A stretch of DNA of 64,000 bases from Piscinibacter gummiphilus (lineage in GTDB: Bacteria > Pseudomonadota > Gammaproteobacteria > Burkholderiales > Burkholderiaceae_C): assembly GCF_002116905.1 (NCBI RefSeq), contig NZ_CP015118.1, positions 1,736,001 through 1,800,000 of the forward strand, read 5' to 3'. Position 1 is the first letter of the stretch. Every line of letters starts with the position of its first letter. Below are positions 24,952-32,800 of the stretch, one piece after another. Under the pieces are notes generated by a model. The model worked only from the letters and a program-made list of their open reading frames with translations. It did not search any database and was not told the origin of the DNA. A program made the position numbers and the translations under genes.

Positions 24952-26175
24952 TCAATCCCCAGGTGGATCGAACAGGGGCATGGGCGACAGGAAGTCGGCG
25001 AGTGGCTCCTGCACCGACAGCGGCGCCGGGGGCGTGGCGGGTCGAAGCAGGTCGCTCAGCCGCGCGAGGTTGCCCGCGCGCACGCCCAGCAGCCGCATGC
25101 GCCGGCCGAGGTCCACGCGCTTGAGGCATTCGCCCGCGGCGCGGCGGATGGTGCGGGCGTCGAAGGTGTGGGCGGGCAGCGTGATGTCGCGCGTGACGAT
25201 GCGGAAGTCGTCGAAGCGCAGCTTCAGGCCGATGGTCTTGGCCGCGTAGCCCTTGCGTTCGAGGTCGCCCGCGAGCTTCACGCACAGCGTGGTGAAGATC
25301 TCGGTGAGCACGGCGCGGTCGCGCACGGCGTGCAGGTCGCGCTCGAAGGTGGTCTCGCGGCTGATGGACTTCGGCTCCGAGAACAGCACCACCGGCCGGT
25401 CGTCGCGCCCGTGCGACGCGGCGTGCAGCCAGGCGCCGTAGCTGCGGCCGAAGTGTTCGACGAGGAAGGCGGGATCGGCCGCGGCCACGTCGCCGATGGT
25501 GACGATGCCGAGGGCGGCGAGCTTCTCGTTGGCCTTCGGGCCGATGCCGTTGACCTTTTTCGCGGCCAGGGGCCAGATGCGCGTGGGGATGTCGTCGGCC
25601 GTCAGCAGCGTGAGGCCGTCGGGTTTGTCGAGTTCGGAAGCGATCTTCGACAGCAGCTTGTTGGGCGTGATGCCCACCGAACAGGTGAGTCCGGTGGCGT
25701 CGAACACGGCTTGGCGCAGCTGCTCGCCCACGGCACGGCCGCCGTCTTCGAGCGCGCCGGGGATGTCGGTGAGGTCGATGTAGATCTCGTCGATGCCGCG
25801 GTCTTCCACCTGCGGGGCGATGGCGCGCACCGCGGCCTTGAAGAGCCGCGAGTAGCGGCGGTACTCGTCGAAGTCGACCGGGAGCAGGATGGCGTCGGGC
25901 GCGAGCTGTGCCGCCTTCATGGTGCCCATGGCCGAATGCACGCCCAGCGCGCGCGCCTCGTAGGTGGACGTGGTGATGACACCGCGGCCGGTGTAGTCGC
26001 GCAGGTGGAAGTAGCGGCGCGTGCCGTCGGGCTGCAGCACGGGCTGGCTGTCGCGCCCGCCGCCGATCACCACCGCCTGGCCGCGCAGGTCGGGGTAGCG
26101 CAGCAGTTCGACCGACGCGTAGAAGGCGTCCATGTCGAGGTGGGCGATGAGGCGGCGCGGGGCGGGATCGGTCAC
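24952..26175 (-). CDS. dinB: DNA polymerase IV (Y family)
   Basis: 407 residues from GTG 26175, chosen because it begins 13 residues before the conserved MDAFYASVE; a longer open frame upstream would run through the LexA box. Catalytic carboxylates D14 (LDMDAFYASVE) and D129/E130 (GIDEIYIDL) are present. The fingers carry an insertion of about 20 residues (GRDSQPVLQPDGTRRYFHLR), seen in Burkholderiales DinB. The C-terminus MPLFD looks like a beta-clamp peptide. Low-fidelity translesion synthesis. Expression is probably SOS-controlled from the LexA site 20 bases upstream. Confidence 0.93.
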   Translation of the reverse strand: MTDPAPRRLIAHLDMDAFYASVELLRYPDLRGQAVVIGGGRDSQPVLQPDGTRRYFHLRDYTGRGVITTSTYEARALGVHSAMGTMKAAQLAPDAILLPVDFDEYRRYSRLFKAAVRAIAPQVEDRGIDEIYIDLTDIPGALEDGGRAVGEQLRQAVFDATGLTCSVGITPNKLLSKIASELDKPDGLTLLTADDIPTRIWPLAAKKVNGIGPKANEKLAALGIVTIGDVAAADPAFLVEHFGRSYGAWLHAASHGRDDRPVVLFSEPKSISRETTFERDLHAVRDRAVLTEIFTTLCVKLAGDLERKGYAAKTIGLKLRFDDFRIVTRDITLPAHTFDARTIRRAAGECLKRVDLGRRMRLLGVRAGNLARLSDLLRPATPPAPLSVQEPLADFLSPMPLFDPPGD

Positions 26176-26195
26176 GGGAGCGGCCGGAAAGTCGG

Positions 26196-26211
26196 CTGTA
26201 TGGGCGTACAG
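26196..26211. promoter_or_regulatory. LexA (SOS) box upstream of dinB
   Basis: The site CTGTATGGGCGTACAG matches the LexA consensus CTGT-N8-ACAG exactly, extended by TA on the right side. It starts 20 bases upstream of the dinB GTG and 65 bases before the GTG of the divergent DUF488 gene, so it could serve either or both. Confidence 0.85.
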
Positions 26212-26275
26212 TATCGGCGACCTGCGGGGCGAAGACAATCGGGCATGTGCCGCGGCGGCACGGGGAGGGTGGATC

Positions 26276-26671
26276 GTGGGGGTGCGAGTGGTGCAACTGG
26301 GCAGCCCGCGGGCGGCCGGCGAGGGGACGCGGATCGGCACGGTGCGGCGCCCGCCGCGCGGGGTGCCGAAGGAACGGTTCGCCGCGGACGGCTGGTACGA
26401 CGTCTGGTACCCGAACCTCGCGCCGTCGGCCGAGACGATGAAACAGGGTCAGGGCGCCGAAACCGAGGCCGCGTGGAACGCCTTCGTGCGCAAGTACCGC
26501 GGCGAGATGAAGGTGCCCGAGAACGACCGCACGCTCGACGTGCTGGCCGCGCTGTCGCACCACGCCGACTTCTCCGTCGGCTGCTACTGCGACAACGAAG
26601 CGCGCTGCCACCGCTCGGTGCTGCGGGCGCTGCTGGCCGAGAAGGGCGCGGTCATCGCGCCCGCACCATGA
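26276..26671 (+). CDS. DUF488 family protein
   Basis: 131 residues from GTG 26276, which has a GGAGG site 7 bases upstream; GTG codons at 26282 and 26288 are alternatives. The family features are present: RFAADGWYDVWYPNLAPS and the C-terminal DFSVGCYCDNEARCHRSVLRALL, with the conserved CYC/C cysteines and basic residues. DUF488 proteins (YeaO-like) are uncharacterised. Its stop overlaps the next start by ATGA. It lies divergent to dinB across the LexA box and so may be induced with it. Confidence 0.85.
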   Translation: MGVRVVQLGSPRAAGEGTRIGTVRRPPRGVPKERFAADGWYDVWYPNLAPSAETMKQGQGAETEAAWNAFVRKYRGEMKVPENDRTLDVLAALSHHADFSVGCYCDNEARCHRSVLRALLAEKGAVIAPAP

Positions 26672-27060
26672 CGCGGCGCTTCGGGTTCGCCGACTCCGAG
26701 GTGGCGGGGGTCGAGGTCCAGGGCGACACGCTGCGCGTGCGTTTCGCCGCGGCGAACGTGTCGGAGCCCGACACCACCACCTTCAGCGGCGAACGCCAGG
26801 GCCACGTGGCCGGGGTGGTCCTTGTGTGCCGGGGCGGGCCCTGGCCTGCGCCCGGCGAACAACTCATCGGCCGGCTCGTGGACGGCCGTGTGGTCGCGCA
26901 CGGCGTGGGGCTGGCGCAGCTGCCGCTGCCGGCGGAACTCGCCGAGGCCTCGCGCGTCGAACTGCACTTCGCCAACCGGGCCCGGCTCGACATCGCCGTC
27001 ACCAGCGTGTCGCTGACCGTGCCGCATGATGCGGGCCTGCGCGAATCGTTCGCCTGCTGA
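26668..27060 (+). CDS. Conserved hypothetical protein
   Basis: 130 residues from ATG 26668, overlapping the DUF488 stop in an ATGA. The sequence is strand-rich (FADSEVAGVEVQGDTLRVRFAAANVSE), with no signal peptide, no membrane segment and no recognisable motif; a C-terminal Cys ends the protein. Its reading frame stays open far upstream, but only this part follows a credible start. Second gene of a DUF488 - hypothetical - fdxA run. Function unknown. Confidence 0.72.
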   Translation: MTRRFGFADSEVAGVEVQGDTLRVRFAAANVSEPDTTTFSGERQGHVAGVVLVCRGGPWPAPGEQLIGRLVDGRVVAHGVGLAQLPLPAELAEASRVELHFANRARLDIAVTSVSLTVPHDAGLRESFAC

Positions 27061-27073
27061 CCCACCTTCCAGA

Positions 27074-27406
27074 ATGCCCTTCGTCGTCACCGAATCCTGC
27101 GTCGCCTGCAAGCACACCGACTGTGTCGACGTGTGCCCCATGGACTGTTTCGTCGAGGGCCCGAACTTCGTGGCGATCGACCCCGAGGGTTGCATCGACT
27201 GCTCGGTGTGCGTGCCCGAGTGCCCGGTGGATGCCATCGTGAACGCCACCGACGTGACCGAGGCCCAGCGGCCGTACATCGCGCTCAATGCACAGTTCGC
27301 CCGCGACCCGGCATGGCGTCCCATCACGTCGCGCAAGCCGCCGTTGCCGGACCACGCGCGGTGGCAGGCGGTCTCGCCGAAACGGCACCTGATCGAGTTG
27401 CCCTGA
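27074..27406 (+). CDS. fdxA: 7Fe ferredoxin FdxA
   Basis: 110 residues from ATG 27074. Cysteine spacing is that of Azotobacter-type ferredoxin I: C9, C12, C17, C21 and C25, then C40, C43, C46 and C50, giving one [3Fe-4S] and one [4Fe-4S] cluster (CVACKHTDCVDVCPMDC and CIDCSVCVPECP). Cytosolic low-potential electron carrier. Third gene of a plus-strand run starting with the DUF488 gene; the previous stop is 13 bases upstream. It ends 6 bases from the stop of the convergent HAD hydrolase gene. Confidence 0.95.
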   Translation: MPFVVTESCVACKHTDCVDVCPMDCFVEGPNFVAIDPEGCIDCSVCVPECPVDAIVNATDVTEAQRPYIALNAQFARDPAWRPITSRKPPLPDHARWQAVSPKRHLIELP

Positions 27407-27412
27407 GCGTCG

Positions 27413-28096
27413 TCAGCGGCAGGCCGACGGCACCGCGTCGAGCGACCCGATGGCCTCGCGCGGGCCACCCTGATGGCGTGCGTCGCGGTCGAGCAGCAGG
27501 GCCTGGAGGCCGGCCTGGCGCGCGCCGTCGTAGTCGAGTTCGGGGGAGTCGCCCACCATGCACGCCTGCGCCGGCGCCACGGCGAAGTGGTCGGCGACCG
27601 CGTGGTAGGCGCGGGCCAGTGGTTTGCTGAAGCCCGTCTCTTCGCCGATGGCGATGTGGTCCACCGCCTGCGCCAGCCCCGTGGCGGCGAGCTTGCGGCG
27701 CTGACCGTCGGACGGGCCGTTGGTCAGGATCGCGGTGGGGATGCCCGCCGCGCGCAGGCGCGCGAGCACCGGCAGTGCGTCGGGGTACAGCATCGGCCGG
27801 TCGTTCACGCAGGCCATGAACAGCTGGTTCAGGTGGGCGACCAGGTCCGGATCGGGCGGGGCGCCGAGGCTCGCGAGCGGTTCGCTGAAGCGCCGCAGGC
27901 GGTACTCGTCGCGTGTGAGTTCGCCCCGTTCGAACCGCGCGAAGATGGGCCGGTCGACCGGCCGGCACGCGGCCACGAAGGCCGCGCCGTCGAGGCCGGC
28001 TTCGGCGACGCGGGCCGACAGGCAGGCGTAGGCGGCCTCGCGGGTGGCGGCGAAATCGATCAGGGTGTCGTCGAGGTCGAAGATGGCGAGTCGCAT
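27413..28096 (-). CDS. HAD family hydrolase
   Basis: 227 residues. HAD motif I is FDLDDTLID (nucleophile D7, acid D9), motif II is AILTNGPSD, and motif III/IV is the lysine in TGFSKPLARAYH with MVGDSPELDYDGARQAG. A helical cap (about 18-95) follows motif I, as in C1-cap phosphatases of the YjjG/phosphoglycolate type. The substrate is probably a small phosphate ester or nucleotide; no closer assignment is justified. It is 29 bases downstream of the SUMF1-domain gene on the same strand and may share its transcript. Confidence 0.9.
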   Translation of the reverse strand: MRLAIFDLDDTLIDFAATREAAYACLSARVAEAGLDGAAFVAACRPVDRPIFARFERGELTRDEYRLRRFSEPLASLGAPPDPDLVAHLNQLFMACVNDRPMLYPDALPVLARLRAAGIPTAILTNGPSDGQRRKLAATGLAQAVDHIAIGEETGFSKPLARAYHAVADHFAVAPAQACMVGDSPELDYDGARQAGLQALLLDRDARHQGGPREAIGSLDAVPSACR

Positions 28097-28125
28097 CGCG
28101 GGTCCTCCTGGAATGGCCGGCGCGG

Positions 28126-28797
28126 TCAGTCGTCCCAGACGGGGCGCAAGCCGATGGTGGTGGTGCCCAGCCGGGCCCACTTGCTGCGGTGGCACGAGAT
28201 CGCGAGGTGGTGGGCGTCCTTGCTCCAGGCCCCACCCTTGACCACCCGCTCGAACGGGTTGCGGGTGTCCGCGTCGCCGCACCATTCGTCGAGGTTGCCG
28301 GCCACGTCGAACAGGCCGAGGTCGGTGGCGGGGAAACGGCCCACCGGCGTGGTGCCGCCCTGGTGTTCGCCGAAGTTGGCGAGGGTGTCCGAGGGCGGGT
28401 CGTTGCCCCAGGGGTAGTGGCGCGACGGGTCGTTGTTCGACGCGAAACACACCCACTCGTCCACGCGGGGAAGGCGTGCGCCGAGGTGGGCGCAGATCAA
28501 GGCGGCTCCGGCCCAGTTGATGCCGGGTGCGGGATGGTGCTCTCGGCCGGGCTCGCAGGTCCAGCGGTGGAGATCGCCGGCACAGTGCAGGGCGCGCTGC
28601 GGGTTGTGCACGTTCACCAGCCGGTAGGTGGAGCCGGTCTCGGGCGGGGCGCCGATCGCGTTGAGCACCTCGGCCGCGAGGCCGCAGGTGAACAGCGTGC
28701 GGGCCACGCGCACCCGGCGTGGCCCGCCGGGCTCCGTTCGCGCGGGCCGGAACGGCACTGCCGCGTCGAGGTAGTCGCGGAGGGCCGGCGAGTTCAT
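28126..28797 (-). CDS. SUMF1-domain protein lacking the formylglycine-enzyme cysteines
   Basis: 223 residues from ATG 28797. The SUMF1/FGE-like (C-type lectin) fold is evident from ARLPRVDEWVCFAS, YPWGNDPPS, GLFDVAGNLDEWCGD and VVKGGAWSKD. The C-terminal CHRSKWARLGTTTIGLRPVWDD replaces the YLCxxxYCxRYR block, so the copper-binding cysteine pair of true formylglycine-generating enzymes is not there; sulfatase activation is therefore unlikely. A binding or EgtB/PvdO-like structural role is more plausible. Its start overlaps the sulfotransferase stop (ATGA), so the two proteins probably work together. Confidence 0.85.
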   Translation of the reverse strand: MNSPALRDYLDAAVPFRPARTEPGGPRRVRVARTLFTCGLAAEVLNAIGAPPETGSTYRLVNVHNPQRALHCAGDLHRWTCEPGREHHPAPGINWAGAALICAHLGARLPRVDEWVCFASNNDPSRHYPWGNDPPSDTLANFGEHQGGTTPVGRFPATDLGLFDVAGNLDEWCGDADTRNPFERVVKGGAWSKDAHHLAISCHRSKWARLGTTTIGLRPVWDD

Positions 28798-29624
28798 GCG
28801 CACGAGAGCACGTCGGAGACCACCCGCACCTGCTCGGGCGCGAGGTCGCGCCGCCAGGTGTTCTCGACATCGTCGGCGGCGCGGAAGGACGAGAACAGGC
28901 CCCCTCGCGTCTCGGCCTGGCGATGGCGGGCGAAGGCGAGCGGGCTGCCGTCGGGCTCGACCTCGAGGAACCCGGCGATGGCCGACAGCACGGGCTCCGG
29001 GTCGCGCATCAGGTCGGCGAGGCGCACTTCGAGGTGATCGAACTGGCCGAGGCTGCGGCGGGCGAGGTCGTGGCGCACCGCGACGCTCATCGCGACGACC
29101 TCGGCGGCCTGCACGCCCGGATCGGCCGACGCGCCCTGGCACCGGTATCCGGGATGCAGCGCCGCGAACGCGGGGGGCACGAAGCGCGCGTAGTTCCAGA
29201 AGGGCAGCAGCCGCGTGCGCAACACCGACGACACGACGGCATAGGGGTCCCTCACCAGCAGCAGCACCTTGAGCGGAGGCAGGAACGCCTTGATCCAGCC
29301 GAGCTTGCCGAAGAGCACCGTCTCCTTGAAACCGACCACACGCCGGTCGTTCGACTGCAGCAGGTAGTCGCGGAAATCGACGAGGAATTCGCGCAGCTGT
29401 GGATCCGCCGCCAGAGACGGGTGCAGGTGGCCGGGCTCGTAGTCGCCGCCGCGCCAGAGCTCGAGGTCGCGGCACCGGAAGAAGTCGGTGTGCATGGACA
29501 GTGGCTCGTTCAGGCATTCGAGCTGCGGGTGGGCCTGCAGCAGGTCGTTCAGGAAGTTCGAGCCCGACCGGTGATGGGCCATCACGAGGAACGGCGCTCG
29601 CGGCGCGGCGGCGGTGGGGGTCAT
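28794..29624 (-). CDS. Sulfotransferase (PAPS-dependent)
   Basis: 276 residues from ATG 29624. The PAPS 5'-phosphosulfate loop is HHRSGSNFLNDLL (residues 18-30), and the 3'-phosphate motif LLLVRDPYAVVSSVLRTR has R125 and S132/S133. Both belong to the Sulfotransfer_1/3 superfamily. Length is typical of bacterial single-domain enzymes; no signal peptide, so a cytosolic acceptor is expected. Acceptor unknown (small molecule, lipid or carbohydrate). Cotranscribed with the SUMF1-domain gene. An APS kinase gene that can make PAPS lies 5 kb away on the other strand. Confidence 0.9.
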   Translation of the reverse strand: MTPTAAAPRAPFLVMAHHRSGSNFLNDLLQAHPQLECLNEPLSMHTDFFRCRDLELWRGGDYEPGHLHPSLAADPQLREFLVDFRDYLLQSNDRRVVGFKETVLFGKLGWIKAFLPPLKVLLLVRDPYAVVSSVLRTRLLPFWNYARFVPPAFAALHPGYRCQGASADPGVQAAEVVAMSVAVRHDLARRSLGQFDHLEVRLADLMRDPEPVLSAIAGFLEVEPDGSPLAFARHRQAETRGGLFSSFRAADDVENTWRRDLAPEQVRVVSDVLSCA

Positions 29625-29729
29625 CGCGGGCTCCCTGGGGGTGGGGCGGGTGCCGTGTGGCGAAAGCCGGCCGGGCACGGCGCCCCGAAACCGGTCGACA
29701 TCGTGCGCGTGGCGGACAGGCGCGTGCAG

Positions 29730-29745
29730 CTGTCAACACTTACAG
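29730..29745. promoter_or_regulatory. Possible second LexA-like site (CTGT-N8-ACAG)
   Basis: CTGTCAACACTTACAG fits CTGT-N8-ACAG and is part of a longer imperfect palindrome AGCTGT-N8-ACAGCT (29728-29747). It sits in the 222-base divergent region between the sulfotransferase and NMT1-type genes. The spacer is less AT-rich than in strong LexA sites, so another dimeric regulator or chance is quite possible. Confidence 0.35.
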
Positions 29746-29846
29746 CTTGCAACACGGGGAGGGGCGGGCCATAGTCGTCCCCGGTTTCCGATGCGGCACT
29801 CTTGGACGCGGTGCAGTTCGCTGTCGTCACGCGGAAAGGGGGAGGT

Positions 29847-30890
29847 ATGACCAACGGCACCGGTCGATCAGGGCCGTGGGCCCCAGCCGTCAGGTGGGGC
29901 GTGGCCGTGCTCGTGTCGCTGGCCGTGCTCGCCGCCATCCGGCTGGGCCTCTCGGGGGCCGCGGGCCCCGGGGTGCCGATGCCCCACGCGCGCCTCACCA
30001 TCGCCGTGCCCTCCACGCCGCATGCCGCGCTGCTCCACATCGCGGCGGCCGAAGGTCATTTCGTGGCCGAGGGCCTCGACGTCACGTTCAAGCGGGTCAC
30101 CCACGGCAAGGCCGCCCTCGACCTGGTGCTGGCGGGCGAGGCCGACCTGGCCACGGCCGCGGAGGTGCCCTTCGTCATCGCGGTGCTCAAGGGCGAACGG
30201 CTGGGCGTGGCGGCCAGCGTGGCCAGCGCCTCCGAAGAGATGGCCGTGGTGGCGCGCCACGACCGCGGGATCGCCGGCCCACGGGACCTGACGGGCAAGC
30301 GTGTGGGCGTCAGCCTCGGCACCAGTGGCGAGTACTTCCTGTGGGCCTTCCTGATCCGCAACCGCCTGCCGCCCGGGGCGATCACCTGGGTGGACGTGCC
30401 GCCGCGGCGCATCGTGGAGGAACTCACCGAGGGCGGGGTCGATGCCATCGCCACGTGGGAGCCGCTCCGGGCGGGGGCGATGGCCGCGCTCGGGAACAAC
30501 GGCGCGCTGTTTCCGGAAGGCGATGCCTACACGGTGACGCACCTGGTCGTGGGCCGCATCGAGTGGATGCAGGCACAGCCCGAGACCATGGCGCGGCTGG
30601 TGCGGGCGCTGCTGCGGGCCGAGGGCATGGTCCATGCCGACCCCGGCCGCGCCCGTGCGGTGCTCGCCGCCGCGCTGGACCTTCCGCTGGAGCGGCTGGC
30701 GCCTGTGTGGGGCGGCCTGACCCTTCGCGTCGACCTCCGGCAGTCGCAGCTCGTCACGCTGGAGGACGAATCGCGCTGGGCGATGGCGAGGGGCCATGCG
30801 CCGGCCGGCCCGCTGCCCGACTTCCTGCGGCAGCTGCACCTCGACACGCTGCTGGCGGTGGCGCCCGATCGCGTCACCGTGGTCCGATAG
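29847..30890 (+). CDS. ABC transporter substrate-binding protein, NMT1/SsuA type, membrane-anchored
   Basis: 347 residues from ATG 29847. The N-terminus has an uncleaved-looking hydrophobic segment (about 15-34) and then the NMT1/THI5-like binding-protein fold: LTIAVPSTPHAALLHIAAAEGHFVAEGLDVTFKRV, with GVSLGTSGEYFLWAFL and VDAIATWEP. Relatives bind sulfonates, taurine, nitrate or thiamine precursors. No permease or ATPase is nearby; a histidine kinase gene begins 13 bases downstream, so it may deliver a ligand signal to the kinase rather than to a transporter. That sensing role is inference from position. Confidence 0.85.
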   Translation: MTNGTGRSGPWAPAVRWGVAVLVSLAVLAAIRLGLSGAAGPGVPMPHARLTIAVPSTPHAALLHIAAAEGHFVAEGLDVTFKRVTHGKAALDLVLAGEADLATAAEVPFVIAVLKGERLGVAASVASASEEMAVVARHDRGIAGPRDLTGKRVGVSLGTSGEYFLWAFLIRNRLPPGAITWVDVPPRRIVEELTEGGVDAIATWEPLRAGAMAALGNNGALFPEGDAYTVTHLVVGRIEWMQAQPETMARLVRALLRAEGMVHADPGRARAVLAAALDLPLERLAPVWGGLTLRVDLRQSQLVTLEDESRWAMARGHAPAGPLPDFLRQLHLDTLLAVAPDRVTVVR

Positions 30891-30903
30891 CGCGGAGCGC
30901 GGC

Positions 30904-32352
30904 ATGAAGATCAGCACCAAGGCCTGGGTGGCCGCCTCCACGGCGCTGGTGGCCATCGGCCTGATCAGCGGCATGATCTGGTGGGCCAACACCGAGGTGC
31001 TCGACGCCCATCACCAGCGGCGCCAGGCCATGGAGCTCGCGCACGGACTGGTCGGCGTTCGCCTCGTGACGTACGAGTACATCCTCCACCGCCAGGAACG
31101 GGCGCGGCAGCAGGAGCACCTCGCGTCGCAGCGGGTCGGTGCTCTGTTGTCGATGCATCCGTTCACCGATCCCGAACCGCAGGCGGTGCTGGTCGACCTG
31201 CGGGAGCGGAACGCGGCGTCGCACCGCCTGTTCGAGGAACTGGTGGCCTCGTCGGGCGGCGGGGGCGGCGTCGATGCCGACACCCAGCGCCGTTACGAGG
31301 ACCAGCTCACCAACCGGCTGCTGATGCTGCAGCAGGAGAACGTGGCCGACACCTTCCGCCTCACCGACCACGCCACCGGCCGCATCAGCGTGGCGCAGGA
31401 CCGCGTGGTGGTGGTCATCGCCGCGGGCCTCGCGATGATCGCCCTGACCACCGTGGCCGGCGCCTGGCTGATCAACCGCAACGTGCTCGCGCCGATCCGC
31501 CGCCTGGAGCGGGCCACGCGCGAGGTGGCCGCCGGCAACTGGGGGCAGCGCTTCGATGTCGGCAGCCGGGACGAGGTGGGCGAGATGTCCCGCAACTTCG
31601 ATGCGATGACGCAGTCGCTGCGCGCCTCGTTCGCGCAGATCGAGCGGAGCAACCAGGAACTCGCGTCGCTGAACCAGGAGATCGAGGCCTTCAGCTATTC
31701 CGTGTCCCACGACCTGCGCGGCCCGCTTCGCAGCATGGACGGCTTCTCGCAGGCCTTGCTCGAGGACTACGGGGACCGGCTCGACGCGGAGGCCCAGGAC
31801 TACCTGCAGCGCATCCGCGCGGCCAGCCAGCGCATGGGCCGCCTGATCGACGAACTGCTGGGGCTGTCGCGGGTGACGCGGGCGGACCTGCGGCTGCGTT
31901 CGGTCAACCTGAGCGAGATGGCCCGGGAGATCGCCGAATCGCTCGAGCAGCAGCAGCCGGAGCGCGGGGTGACCTGGGACATCGAGGAGAACCTCCACGT
32001 GCACGCGGACAAGGCGCTGATCCAGATCGCCATGCAGAACCTGCTCGAGAACGCCTGGAAGTTCACCGGCAAGACCGCGCATCCGCGCATCCGCGTGGGC
32101 GCCATCGACCACGAGGGGGAGCGCGCCTGTTTCGTCGGCGACAACGGCGTGGGCTTCGACATGGCCTACGCCGACCGGCTGTTCGGCGCCTTCCAGCGCC
32201 TGCACCACGAAACCGAGTTCCCGGGCACCGGCATCGGGCTCGCCATCGTCCACCGCATCGTCCGCCGTCACGAGGGCCGGACATGGGTGCAGGCCGAGCC
32301 CGACCGCGGCGCCACATTCTTCTTTTCCCTCAAGGAGACGGCCCATGAGTGA
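30904..32352 (+). CDS. Membrane sensor histidine kinase (Cph1/ETR1-like core)
   Basis: 482 residues from ATG 30904. Membrane helix 1 (about 8-28), a periplasmic sensor region (about 29-168), helix 2 (about 169-190), a HAMP domain (about 188-240), then HisKA with phospho-acceptor H269 in YSVSHDLRGPLRSMDGF, and a HATPase domain (N box LLENAWKFTG, G boxes DNGVGFDM and GTGIGLAIV). The SVSHDLRGPLR block is typical of phytochrome-type kinases that pair with Rcp1-like regulators, which matches the next gene. Its 3' end overlaps that gene by 8 bases. Confidence 0.93.
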   Translation: MKISTKAWVAASTALVAIGLISGMIWWANTEVLDAHHQRRQAMELAHGLVGVRLVTYEYILHRQERARQQEHLASQRVGALLSMHPFTDPEPQAVLVDLRERNAASHRLFEELVASSGGGGGVDADTQRRYEDQLTNRLLMLQQENVADTFRLTDHATGRISVAQDRVVVVIAAGLAMIALTTVAGAWLINRNVLAPIRRLERATREVAAGNWGQRFDVGSRDEVGEMSRNFDAMTQSLRASFAQIERSNQELASLNQEIEAFSYSVSHDLRGPLRSMDGFSQALLEDYGDRLDAEAQDYLQRIRAASQRMGRLIDELLGLSRVTRADLRLRSVNLSEMAREIAESLEQQQPERGVTWDIEENLHVHADKALIQIAMQNLLENAWKFTGKTAHPRIRVGAIDHEGERACFVGDNGVGFDMAYADRLFGAFQRLHHETEFPGTGIGLAIVHRIVRRHEGRTWVQAEPDRGATFFFSLKETAHE

Positions 32353-32800
32353 ACCCAGCAAGGTCATCCTGCTCGTGGAGGACAACCCGGATGACTCCAT
32401 GCTCACCTTGCGTGCGTTCAAGCGCAGCCACGTGATGAACCCCATCGTCGTGGCCCGCGACGGCATCGAGGCGCTCGACTTCCTGTTCGCCCGCGGGGCC
32501 TTCGCCGAGCGGGCCTCGGAGCCGCCGCCCGCGCTGGTGATCCTCGACCTGAAGCTGCCCAAGCTCGACGGTCTCGGCGTGCTCAAGGCCATCCGCGAGG
32601 ACGACCGCACGCGGCTGCTGCCGGTGGTCATCCTGACCTCCTCGAAGCAGGAGCAGGACCTGATCTCGGGCTATTCGCTCGGTGCGAACAGCTACGTCCG
32701 CAAGCCGGTCGACTTCACCGAGTTCCTCGACGCCGTGAAGGTGCTCGGCATCTACTGGCTGATGATGAACCAGAGCCCGCCCGAAAGGACCGCGCCGTGA
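32345..32800 (+). CDS. Rcp1-like single-domain response regulator
   Basis: 151 residues forming a single receiver domain. Acidic pocket VEDNPDD near the N-terminus, phospho-acceptor D68 in LVILDLKLPKLDGLGVL, T/S in ILTSSKQEQD and the conserved lysine in YVRKPVDFTEF. No output domain, so it acts by protein contact or phosphotransfer. It overlaps the upstream kinase by 8 bases and the downstream hybrid kinase by a GTGA, which points to a tightly coupled phosphorelay. Confidence 0.92.
   Translation: MSEPSKVILLVEDNPDDSMLTLRAFKRSHVMNPIVVARDGIEALDFLFARGAFAERASEPPPALVILDLKLPKLDGLGVLKAIREDDRTRLLPVVILTSSKQEQDLISGYSLGANSYVRKPVDFTEFLDAVKVLGIYWLMMNQSPPERTAP

Noticed and set aside
24655..26667. Long plus-strand frame running into the DUF488 / hypothetical region
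   Set aside because: It is antisense to dinB and the DUF3034 gene and out of frame with DUF488. Only its last 130 codons, from ATG 26668, follow a credible start.
28126..28797. Formylglycine-generating enzyme (sulfatase activator)
   Set aside because: The essential copper-binding cysteine pair is missing and no sulfatase gene is in the window.
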